A DNA stretch of 64,000 nt, taken from NCBI GenBank assembly GCA_030490835.1, contig CM059974.1, forward strand, positions 6,393,501 through 6,457,500, written 5' to 3'. The notes under the pieces are model-generated. The model was not told where the DNA came from. It saw nothing but the letters and a program-made list of their open reading frames with translations, and searched no databases. Origin of the DNA: Annona cherimola (taxonomy: Eukaryota > Streptophyta > Magnoliopsida > Magnoliales > Annonaceae). The translations under genes and the position numbers were made by a program. This document shows positions 34,815 to 44,492 of the stretch, one piece after another. Each line of letters starts with the position of its first letter. The first letter of the stretch is position 1.

Positions 34815-35985
34815 GACAATCTCTAGCCTAGTGATCGCTTTGATTGCACTTAAAACTTTTATCAGTACCGCTACCAATATCTGCCCCAAGATGAGATATC
34901 TTACTGATATGTCCTACTCTCGCCTGTCTCTTTACAATATTGGGACAGTTCTGCGTATTGTGACTGGTCCCGCCACAGCTGCTACATAGCACGTATACAC
35001 CTACATTCCTGTAATCACGCTGTTCATGCTGCCATACTCACCCAATGGATTTGTTGATGCTACATATTTATCAGAGCTGCCATTGCCAACATTGTTCCCA
35101 GCAGAATGTATATCTTGCCTGAACCTAGCATCGGAGATCCCCAACTCCAAAACTACACTCACTGTTCTTCCAGGAGCCATATTCAGATCTTCCCCTGCAA
35201 CCTTATCAATCAAGCTTAAAAAACAGATGCAATCTGAGGCAAAATTCAGTCTCCCTGCTTTGACAACAGTAGCTTTCCCGCGTTGCTCATCACTGAACGT
35301 TTCCTCCTCCACTTTCAGCTTGAACAAATATTGAGTGAACAGAGCACGTCCGACAATTTCTCCAAGTTTAGGGTGCGTTTGGCAATTAATAAAACATGTC
35401 AAGTTAAAACTTTTCAATTTAAAACTTTTCATTCTCTACAATTATCATATTTTTTAATCATTTTTTCACATTTTCATATACAACTACCCTATTTTTCCAT
35501 TATTTCTACACAATTAACCTATCTATTTCAACTTTATCCTATTTACTAATCATCATTACCTCTATCATATCACATCAGATGACAACTTTTACTCTCCAAA
35601 ATTTTTCACCAAAAATTTTATTCACTACCAAACACACCCTTAGTATCATTTTGCTCTTTATACTTTAAGAAGTCCTTTGCAGAGACACACATGATTTCCT
35701 CACCACTCTCTTCGAATGGAGTTACCCATATTAAGCCCGCATAGTCCTGTATTTGGAGCTGCACCAAGTACCTACGGTCACACCTTTCACAAAGCCATGC
35801 ACCATCCCCATGATTGATGACCTTCTTATTGCAGCGTCGATCCCCCACCAACTTTTACAAATGAGACTGTGGCTTTCATGGTAATCCAAACAAGCTTTTC
35901 AGATGGTCCAAGCCCCTTATCTTTTATCTGAGTGATGGTTTTACGGATGTCAGTCGTTCTCGTTCCCATGGCTTAAGCTTCTGTG
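34815..35985 (-). pseudogene. RPA1 (RPA70, replication protein A large subunit) C-terminal fragment, broken
   Basis: Minus strand, from about 35975 downward: RKTITQIKDKGLGPSEKLVW, then the zinc-ribbon part VGDRRCNKKVINHGDGAWLC with ERCDRRY, QIQDYAGLIWVTPFEESGEE, then GEIVGRALFTQYLFKLKVEE and ETFSDEQRGKATVVKAGRLN, and finally a zinc-knuckle tail (SCGGTSHNTQNCPNI). RPA1 is the large subunit of the single-stranded-DNA-binding RPA complex. The N-terminal OB folds are absent, about 11 residues are missing before VGDRRC, a stop and frame change precede the zinc knuckle (about 35000), and a 269-bp MITE interrupts it. It is therefore a non-functional fragment, probably captured or duplicated. Confidence 0.88.
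35371..35639. mobile_element. PIF/Harbinger-type (Tourist-like) MITE in the RPA1 fragment
   Basis: TTA at 35368-35370 and 35640-35642 flanks a 269-bp element with ends GGGTGCGTTTGG and CCAAACACACCC. Removing it together with one TTA restores the RPA1 reading frame exactly across the junction (NDTK-LGEIVG), so the insertion is precise and post-dates the coding state or its capture. Confidence 0.88.
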
Positions 35986-36923
35986 GATATGGAAACACTG
36001 GTCCATATCCTTTCTCCCTCTCAAACCTACTGGCTTCAATCGTCGATCACGCAAGAGGAAGAGAATGGGTTTCGAATGCCTTCAAGTTTCCAATCTGGAG
36101 ATTTGGGCATCAAATCCCCGTTCGATTTGGGGTTATAGGTGTCGGGTGGATTTTCAACTTTAGGTGGTTTTGGATTTGGGAATTTTCAGACAGTTACAAT
36201 TTTGTCTGTTATGGGTCTGTTTGGTAAAATGTAAAACTTTTGTGACGTTTTTATGCTTGAAAAATTCCAGCGCATTGAATCCTTGTGTAGGCCGGGGGTT
36301 GACGTTTGCTTGCTATGTTCATTAATGCACTGTATGCATTTAATGAGCCGCAATCCTCCAACGAGTTATTGGGCTCACCCTTGGCAAGGATGTACACGTG
36401 GACCGCACATTGTTATCTGTGCATTAGTTTACAGTCAGTTATTGAGCCCATCCTCGGCGGGGCCCTCTCATCAACGAGTTATCCCTAACAGTCAAATTTG
36501 CATAGAGACAACGTTGGCGTAGACGACTTAACATGACATGTTTTCTGCTCCCAGCACATACGATCGGCCTCCGATAAGTTTTACACAATCGTTCGGGTTG
36601 TTTGTATTACGACTGGATATTTTTATCATTACACGTGGCCGAGCTTTAGTGCCGGCATGAGGGAGAGGGTGGGGAGGGTTTTAATACGCAAAGATCTGAC
36701 AATGTCTAAAATACTAGTATGTAAATTTTGAAATTTAAAATGTCAATACGTACATTTAAAGGGTTTATAACACAAAATTTCCCAAATTTGTACAAAAAAA
36801 AAAAAAAAAATAGCAAAAATGCATAACTCACTTGTTGGAAGTCTGAGGAAAAAAAAAAAAAAGGCGCTTCTACTCTTTGTTCTTGTCCCCAGCGTTACAC
36901 CGGTATTACCGGCCCACGTGAAT

Positions 36924-38894
36924 ATGATAAGAGCGGCGGGACTTCCCACTGCATTAGCTGCTTCTTCTTCTTCTTCTTCTTCTTCTTCTTCCACGTTGGG
37001 ATATGGATATGCAAACGCGACTCACGCACTTCCAAAAAACTCCATCCATCATCCTACCACTTTCCTCCTCCTCCTCCAAAGATGCAAATCCCTCAAAGAC
37101 GTCAATCAACTCCACGCTCGTCTCATTACCACCGGTCTCTTCCGAAACCCATCTCTCACAACCAAAATCCTCATCTCTTTCGCTTCTTCTTCTTCCCCAC
37201 CGCCTCACCACATCCTTCTCCACTTCGCCCGCTACGTCTTCTTCTTCTCTCACTCTGAAGACCCAAATTCTCCCCTCATCTGGAATGCTGTCATGAAGGC
37301 CTTCTCCCACGGTGACGACCCCATTCGTGCAGTCCTTCTCTTTTCAATCATGCTTGAAAGCGGCATTCCTGCTGATCAGTTTTCCTTCTCTCTAGCTCTT
37401 AAAGCCTGCTCTCGGCTCGCTTGGGTCAGGGAAGGAAAGCAGATTCAGTGCTTGCTTTGGAAGAGCGTGTTCGGGTCAGATGTCTTCCTGTTGAATTCCT
37501 TGATTTGTTGGTACGCAAGGTGCGGCTTTGTCGAGCTCGCGAGAAGGTTGTTTGATAGAATGCCTGAGAGAGATTCGGTTTCTTGGAATTCAATGATTGA
37601 TGGGTACTTGAAGAATGGGATGGTGGATGCTGCACGCCAGCTTTTTGACAGGATGGGCAATGAGATGAGGAATCTGGTGTCTTGGAATTCCATGATCTGT
37701 GGGCATGCGAAGACGGAGGAGGGCCTGATGATTGCTAGGGACATGTTTGATAGAATGCCTGAAAAAGACTTGGTTTCTTGGAACACAATGATCGATGGAT
37801 ATGTGAAGTGTGGGCGCTTAGAAGCTGCCTGTCAATTGTTTAATTCAATGGCTGAAAGGGATGTGGTCTCTTGGGCTATTATGATGGACGGATATGTGAA
37901 ATCTGGGGATGTCATGGCTGCTCGAGGTTTATTTGATGCAATGCCTGTAAGAGATGTGGTTGCTTGGAATGTTATGATGGGAGGGTATGTGCGAAATGGG
38001 TATTTCACGGATGCATTGAGGCTCTTCCGTAAGATGCAGTTGGTTGACAATTTAGTTCCTGACTGCACCTCTCTAGCAACTGTGCTTTCTGCAGTAGCCG
38101 AATTGGGTCATGTTGCTGAGGGTACAAAAATTCATGATTATATCGAGAGAAATGGTTTACCTATGGATGGAAAACTAGGTGTGGCTCTCATAGATATGTA
38201 CTCCAAATGTGGGAGAATAGAGACTGCTACTCAAATATTCGAGAATCTGGAGCGTAAAACCATTGATCATTGGAATGCAATGATTGGTGGGTTGGCTTTT
38301 CACGGATTGGGTGATTTTGCCTTCCACCTATTCATGGAGATGGAGAGACGCTCTGTAAAACCAGATGATATAACATTCATTGCAATTCTTAGTGCTTGTA
38401 GTCATTCTGGTCTGGTGAAGGAAGGTTTAATGTGTTTTGAGCTTATGCAAACAATCTACCATGTAGAGCCAAAAGTTCAACATTATGGATGTGTTGTTGA
38501 CATGTTGGGCCGAGCAGGACACTTGGAAGAGGCAAGAAAACTAATAAAGGAAATGCCCATTGAGCCAAATGACATAATTTGGAGGGCTTTGCTTAGTTCT
38601 TGCTGGAATCATGGTAACTTCAGCATTGGCCGGCAGGCTGCAAAGCAATTGATTGAGTTGGATTCTTGGAATGCTAGTTCCTATGTGCTGTTGTCTAATC
38701 TCTATGCAGGTTTTGCCATGTGGGGTGATGTTAGCAAGGTTAAAATGATTATGAAAGAAAGAGAGATTAAAAAGATCCCTGGCCGCAGTTGGCTTGAGCT
38801 CGATGGCATGGTTCATGAATTTCTTGTGGGAGATAAGTCCCATTCTCAAGCCAAGGATATGTGTATGATGTTGGATATGATATGTGCATTCTGA
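36924..38894 (+). CDS. PLS-type pentatricopeptide repeat protein, E/E+ class, CRR4-like
   Basis: Intronless; 656 residues from the preferred ATG at 36924. An in-frame ATG at 36819 would add 35 residues running through an A-tract and is less likely. The N-terminus has a Ser run (about 14-23) and transit-peptide composition. PPR units follow from about residue 50, many with the VSWN(S/T/A)MI(D)GY wording in 31-36-residue spacing. The end has the E and E+ motifs (KKIPGRSWLELDG, HEFLVGDKSHSQ) but no DYW domain. Such proteins bind specific organelle transcripts and direct C-to-U editing, borrowing a DYW deaminase in trans. The class and the neighbouring LRR kinase gene fit CRR4 (Arabidopsis At2g45350, editing of the plastid ndhD start codon), but orthology is inferred. 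Confidence 0.88.
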   Translation: MIRAAGLPTALAASSSSSSSSSSTLGYGYANATHALPKNSIHHPTTFLLLLQRCKSLKDVNQLHARLITTGLFRNPSLTTKILISFASSSSPPPHHILLHFARYVFFFSHSEDPNSPLIWNAVMKAFSHGDDPIRAVLLFSIMLESGIPADQFSFSLALKACSRLAWVREGKQIQCLLWKSVFGSDVFLLNSLICWYARCGFVELARRLFDRMPERDSVSWNSMIDGYLKNGMVDAARQLFDRMGNEMRNLVSWNSMICGHAKTEEGLMIARDMFDRMPEKDLVSWNTMIDGYVKCGRLEAACQLFNSMAERDVVSWAIMMDGYVKSGDVMAARGLFDAMPVRDVVAWNVMMGGYVRNGYFTDALRLFRKMQLVDNLVPDCTSLATVLSAVAELGHVAEGTKIHDYIERNGLPMDGKLGVALIDMYSKCGRIETATQIFENLERKTIDHWNAMIGGLAFHGLGDFAFHLFMEMERRSVKPDDITFIAILSACSHSGLVKEGLMCFELMQTIYHVEPKVQHYGCVVDMLGRAGHLEEARKLIKEMPIEPNDIIWRALLSSCWNHGNFSIGRQAAKQLIELDSWNASSYVLLSNLYAGFAMWGDVSKVKMIMKEREIKKIPGRSWLELDGMVHEFLVGDKSHSQAKDMCMMLDMICAF

Positions 38895-38989
38895 ATTGTA
38901 AATACCATTTGAATAAACAGACAAACATTTGATTTGTATAGTTTCTCTGAAAATATTGTAGGGGAGGTTAAGGAATAAAATGGTCTTGT

Positions 38990-40613
38990 CGTTTTAAACC
39001 CTTTAATTATGATATTTGAATTTTAAACCTCAAAGTTCAGCTATTAGGATTTTGAATCCTAAGAAGTTTAGTTTTTTCTCATTTAAAACCTCGGCCATTA
39101 TGTTGTGTTTTGTTAACACCGTTAAGATCCCATAAAATGTCTTAAATGCTTTTTACATTTTAAACTCTCCAGCTATATGTATTTGCATTTTAAATCCTAA
39201 AGTTTGTCATTGCGTATGCATCATATTATGTACACCATTTGAGCACTAATTTACATATTCCATCACTAATAATTTGCATATTTGCATATTTACTCATATA
39301 ATACTATTACATTTAAATATTTTTAACTAATATTTTTATTTCAAATTATTTTTAAAAATATTTTTCATGAAACTTGTGCAAAAATAATATTAAGCTCAAA
39401 AATTTTATTCAATTGATTTGGCTATATTAAGCTACAAAAAATTGCAGCAAGTATATATCTTCTTATCAGAAATTAGAATTGAAGATTTTACTAAATTTGC
39501 AGCTAAGAAAAGTTGATAAAATCAAATCATAGTCGTACATAATAGAAATATCAATACTTAAAAAATCATTTTTAGATGGCAAGAATTAAGTTTCAAGTTA
39601 TAACAATAGTTTAATATCCTTCTTTTGGCTTTTGAATCACATACGGCTTCAATAAGCATTTTGGCCTTTTCTCATTTGTGGCTCTTTCCTTTCCTTTTCT
39701 TTTTTTACTATTTGTTTTTATATAATAAAATAGCCCATCTTTTCACATGATTTTTGTCATCCATTTGCACACGTTGATGACACAAATGCAGATTTTTTGC
39801 ATTTTGTCCCTTTAATTATGAGTATTTGCTTTTTAATCTATGAGTTTCACGTATTTTTGTAAGTTTGCGCTCTTTGAATTTTAAACTCAATGGTCAAAAC
39901 ACCTAACTAATGATTGTTATTTATAAATAAAAAGTTTAAAAGACCCTTATAACTTAGTTGACTTATGCTCATGGGTTAACTCATGCACTTAATTGAATCG
40001 ACTTATGAAATGAGTCGACTTAAATTTGCAAATAGTGTGATTTCGTATGGAAATTATTGACAAACTTTTTGTTCGTTTAGTAATATACATTAACGACATT
40101 GATTAAAATACAAAAGAGACAAACTTACAGGGTTTAAAAAATAAATATGTAAAACTCGTGAGTTAAAAAGCAAATTCGCATAGTCGAGGAATCAGAATGC
40201 AAATAACCTAATAAGTGTTTGGTAACGAGGAAAAAATATTTTAAAAATAATTTCAAATAAAATTTTATTTAAAAATATTTAAGTGTAATACTATTATATG
40301 AGTAAATATAAAAATATGCAATTTATTAGCGATGGAATATTTAAGTAATGTACATAAGATAATGCACAAGCAATGACAAACTTTGAAGTTTAAAATACAG
40401 ATATATAAAATAAGGGAGTTTAAAATGCAAAAAAGTATTTTAGACATTTTACAGTATCTTAACATTGTTTTGTTTTTTTAACTTCGTAAGGACTAAGAGT
40501 CTAAATGCAAAAAATAAACTTTACAGTATATAAGATGCTAATAACTAAATCTTGGAGTTCAACATGCAAGTATGTGTATAATCGAAAGGGTTTAAAACGC
40601 AAATTTTACTCAT
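38990..40613. mobile_element. MULE-like element with about 380-bp inverted repeats and a nested copy
   Basis: Left arm (38990-39370) and right arm (40235-40613) are inverted copies: CGTTTTAAACCCTTT, 'tagctattagga' / 'tagttattagca', 'gtttgtcattgc', 'tttactcatataata', 'tatttttaa'. A second smaller inverted pair lies inside: 39796-39870 ('tttgcattttgtccc', 'tttgctttttaatc') against 40130-40211. So one element sits in another of the same kind. No transposase frame. It begins about 100 bases after the PPR stop codon. Confidence 0.72.
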
Positions 40614-40619
40614 CTTGGA

Positions 40620-43080
40620 TTTCTGTGAACAGTCAATAGGAATTGTTATGATCCAAGTTCTGATCTTGTTGGACATTCGTGAATGCACATCAATTGTTAC
40701 TATGTGACCGTGCAAGGACTGATCTTGTAGTATATTCGCTGCATTTGCATTACCTTCTCTGAGCTACTTTTCATCATGGGAATGCTAAGTATTAAGCAGG
40801 TCGACGTAATTAGGAGCTGATGGGTGGGAATAATTCTAGTGAATTACCCACACGTCGAAAACTAAAGTAAAGGTGAGAGCCTGTTGCAAGGGAATTGCAG
40901 AAGTTTTTGTGCCCTTGGTCCAAAAATATAAGAGCTACGATTTAGCTTCAGTGTCGAACTACGTTCACTGGAGATTTTTTAAGGCAGCTAGAAATGAGCA
41001 TTGTGGAATTTGGATGTGGTCCATAAGAGAGATGCCCATCCCTGAAAATAGCAGTTGCCGGAAGAGAACTTCGGGGACGCTGAAGGTCTGAAACGCGTCT
41101 TTCACTGGTTGCAAGTCCGTGAGGTTGGACAAGACCGTTTTTTTTTTTTTTTTTTTTTTTCCCTTCTCAGGAAAGTTTTTGGGAGAGCTGAACCGAAATT
41201 AATTTGTAATTTTCTTCGTTTTTTCCTCTATCATCGAGGATTGTATGGATGGTCGTCGTCGCCAGCTCAGCAAGGAGCGAAACTGACATCCGTTGACACG
41301 GGTTGAATAGTAGTAACCACTGCCATCTTTGTCGTTGACATTTTGGACAACCATCCTCTAAATTTATTGAGCATCTGTCGTCGTTGACAAATTGAGGTCA
41401 CTCCATCCACCCATGAGTCTTTTTTTTTTTTTCTTTATTTGTCTTTTTTATATACTACAGTCAGGAACTTTCACAATTCTAATACACGGAGAAAATTTTC
41501 TATAAATATCTTTATTTTAAAGAAAAAATATGTAAGAAAACTTCCATTTCTAAAAAGAAATCGCAAATACTAAACCCACATCATTCGAGACTCAAACACA
41601 AGCTGCCCCATGAACGCCGATCACGCGTACGTCAGGGCACTGCCCGGGTGGTACCCCATGAGCAGTAATCGAATTTGGGCGTCTTCGTATAAAGTCCGTT
41701 AGGCGTTTGCAGGTGAGATAGACGGATGAGTTAACTTCTTGTTGCGAGAGCCGATTTGCCATCGTTTGCTACAATCCTTTCCAGCATGGGAGCTGCTGAA
41801 TTGAATCAGATGGGTTACCTAGAATGTAGACATTTCTGCTATCGAAATGAAAGCTCGAAGCATAATTACATATCGTAAGGAGTGAGCATAGTGCATGTGG
41901 ATGTTAAGCACCAGAATCGAATTCCAAAGTCCAAGACATATCCCATCTTTTTTTACACGGTGTAGTCTTTTCTTGTCGATATTTAGTTTGGCTGTTTCTA
42001 TCTACTGGAGCAACATAACATTGAGAGGCGCCTGCAGCTTCACATGTCCATGCTGCTGCTGCTGCCGCCCGCATATCAGCATCTCCCGTTTCCTGATATA
42101 TTTACCTGCTTTCCAAATCGAACCCGTCGCTTACTGGATTTCAATTTACCTGCTTTCCAAATCGAACCCGTCGCTTGCTATACATGAAATCCAGTAGAAT
42201 AATGAATGGAGCAAATGTATGGGAAATTATCCTGTGGTGCAGGCACCATCATAATTTACGTAAAAATATGCTAGTACAAACTATCATTATTGTTTACAAC
42301 TATTTGTTTTACCGTGACATCAAAAATCATTTCAACCGAGTCTTTGGTGTGTGCTGCTAAAAAATATCCACAATCATGGTTAAATTATGAAGCTTGTTTA
42401 GAAACGTTAGCAGAGACATTATAATGTAATACTACTTTGTATAATTATTTATTTATATAGTAATGACATTCTAGGTGGTTTAAATGTTGAATATACAAAT
42501 TTTAAATTGATATATGAATTAAATAATCGTATTACATTAATTTTGCAACTTTTTTATATGGGTCACATGCATGTCTTTGATTTTAACAAATTTAGTTTTG
42601 TAATTAAATAAATTATTTTATATACAATGAGTGAATTTTAAGCATCTATGTGGAGCCTATTTAACAGCCGTAACTATGGTGGTACATGCACCATTGGATC
42701 ATTTCCCAGTACATTCTTAACATTCCGAGAAGTAGTTTTATAATTAGCAACGACGTAGAAGATTTTAGTGTTATAGTCCCATTTTGGCTCGTTTTGATAA
42801 AATGAAAAGGTGTAACATAAACATAATAAAAAAATTTTGATTTGGTGTTTATTTGAAAGTTATTAAATTAATATCTATAATAAATATTTATACCATCTAC
42901 AACATTCTTTCAATATCAATAAATGAACCCTTAAAATATTGTAACGTTTTACTTAATCTATAAATGGATCTAAGTCATTTTCATATTTATATGTCATTAT
43001 AAGTCTTTTGAAGCAAGTATAACTCACCTAAACCTTGATTGGAATAATTTTTGATATGGTGATAAGACTAACAATTTAAA
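40620..43080. other. Intergenic, no gene recognised
   Basis: Contains a long T-run at about 41136-41160, another at 41420-41431, a 'ctgctgctgctgc' microsatellite at 42051 and a short local repeat ('tacctgctttccaaatcgaa' at about 42103 and 42149). 42420-42680 belongs to the AT-rich dispersed repeat also seen at 53040-53520. No protein family in any frame. Confidence 0.35.
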
Positions 43081-43084
43081 CAAA

Positions 43085-43374
43085 GAGTATATTTGGAAAG
43101 TGATAAAACTTTTGTATGAAAAATTATTGATATGAAAGTTGTCTGAATGAAAAAAATATATATAATATGATAGTAGTAATAATGAATAATAAAAAGAACA
43201 AAGTTAAAATAGATACGTTAATTGTATAGGTAGTTGTGTAGAAATAATTGAAAAATATAATAGTTGTATGTGAAAATGTGAAGAAATAATTAAAAAATAC
43301 TATAGTTATGAAAAATAAAAAAATTTAGATTAAAAAATTTTAGCTTGATATTTTTATACCTTACCAAACACACC
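43085..43374. mobile_element. MITE, GGGTGTGTTTGG family (worn ends)
   Basis: The interior 'gttaaaatagatacgttaatt' and 'tagttgtgtagaaataattg' is nearly the same as in 53986-54276 and 57452-57730. The right end 'ttaccaaacacacc' matches the family; the left end is decayed ('gagtatatttgg'). Confidence 0.65.
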
Positions 43375-43379
43375 AAAAA

Positions 43380-44490
43380 TGAGCAATTGGATCTTCATTT
43401 GATTATCAAATTAGGCCAAAATGGAGCAACATCGAAGACTTCAATGGTATCGGCGCCACATAAGTACTTCCGGATTATTTATGTCATTAACCATTGTTTA
43501 CTCTTGTCTATTTTAACACATTTAGTGTATGACTGACATCATGTAGTTTACCGTCATTTTCAACTCTACTCAAAAGTTGCCAACATCCGCTTTTGCATAA
43601 TTTGATTTTTGTCAATTCCGAATCTCGAGGCCTAGATAGAATCCGCGTCTGTTGCAATTTGGAGTTTTGGACTGTCTTTTATGAGGAAAAGAAAAGAAAA
43701 AATAAAAAAACAGCAAGCATTCACTTTCAACCATAGGTTCCAAACAGCAAGGGCTGATGGGGGCCTCTGGTTCTAAGAAAATGAACACTTTCATGAGCAT
43801 TTTTTTATAATCCACCGCCAACTGCATAATCAAAGCTAATGGCACATTGGTCTCCTTCGAGATGCTCAATTATGTTTACCTGGATAGGGACAAATGTGTC
43901 TGGAGAGTCACATGGGCAGTAGGCAGGTGGCATGATATCCCCGCCAGCAGTCAGCTTGGAATTCACATCGGTTCACACCATTTTTTTGGGTTACTCATCC
44001 TACTCAAATGGGTATTCGCATAAATACTCAAAAAAAAAAAAAAAAGGTAGGTGGGGAATTGGCATCTATTCATTCGCCGGAGGGCACGCGAGTAGGATGA
44101 CTTTAATACCGTGAAATAATACACACAGCGAAGTATCAAACAAACGGGGAATGGAAATTACACAAGGCAACCTTCTACGTCAGAAGTTGGTATTCTCTTT
44201 GCATTCCCTCCTTCAGCGCAGCTGAATCCCACCATCGTTACCCCTAAGCGGCTAACCCAATCCAACTGCAAAAGGCATCGTTTCAGGGGATCCACTGCCT
44301 TCTCTTTAGAAACACTGGTGAAATTCAAGCCGCCCATCAGAGGAATCTCCACTTTCTAAAGGTTTTCTGCCAAAAATTAGACATCCAGCCAACCGAGGGC
44401 CACATGTATCCGAGGATTGAAGTCATTCCCGTTCTTATACCTTGAAACAGAACCATGTGCAACGCTGCTTTTTTTTAATTTTTAGACAGC
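43380..44490. other. Spacer and 3' flank of the LRR kinase gene
   Basis: No coding region recognised. An A-run at 44030-44045. The last few hundred bases probably hold the 3' untranslated region of the minus-strand kinase gene. Confidence 0.35.
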
Positions 44491-44492
44491 AA

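Larger units (their letters stand above)
33224..36789. mobile_element. Candidate gene-capturing MULE (Pack-MULE-like) around the RPA1 fragment
   Basis: Left end 33224-33330 and right end 36690-36789 are imperfect inverted copies: left has GGAAAATTTG, then AAACCCTTTAA, 'gatattttgaactt' and 'tagcattttaaac'; the right, complemented, has GGGAAATTTTG, AAACCCTTTAA, 'gacattttaaattt' and 'tagtattttagac', continuing to 'tctgcatattaa' / 'tttgcgtattaa'. The same terminal wording bounds the element at 38990-40613. The 3.6-kb interior holds the RPA1 fragment and two MITEs. I saw no clear 9-bp flanking duplication, so the unit is inferred and must be old. Confidence 0.5.

Noticed and set aside
34815..35985. 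Helitron-encoded RPA-like gene
   Set aside because: Plant Helitrons can carry RPA1-like genes, but no Rep/helicase parts and no Helitron end hairpin were seen; the zinc-knuckle tail fits a host RPA1.
36819..36923. 35-residue N-terminal extension of the PPR protein
   Set aside because: It runs through an A-tract coding for Lys and does not look like a transit peptide; the ATG at 36924 gives a better start, though the longer form cannot be excluded.
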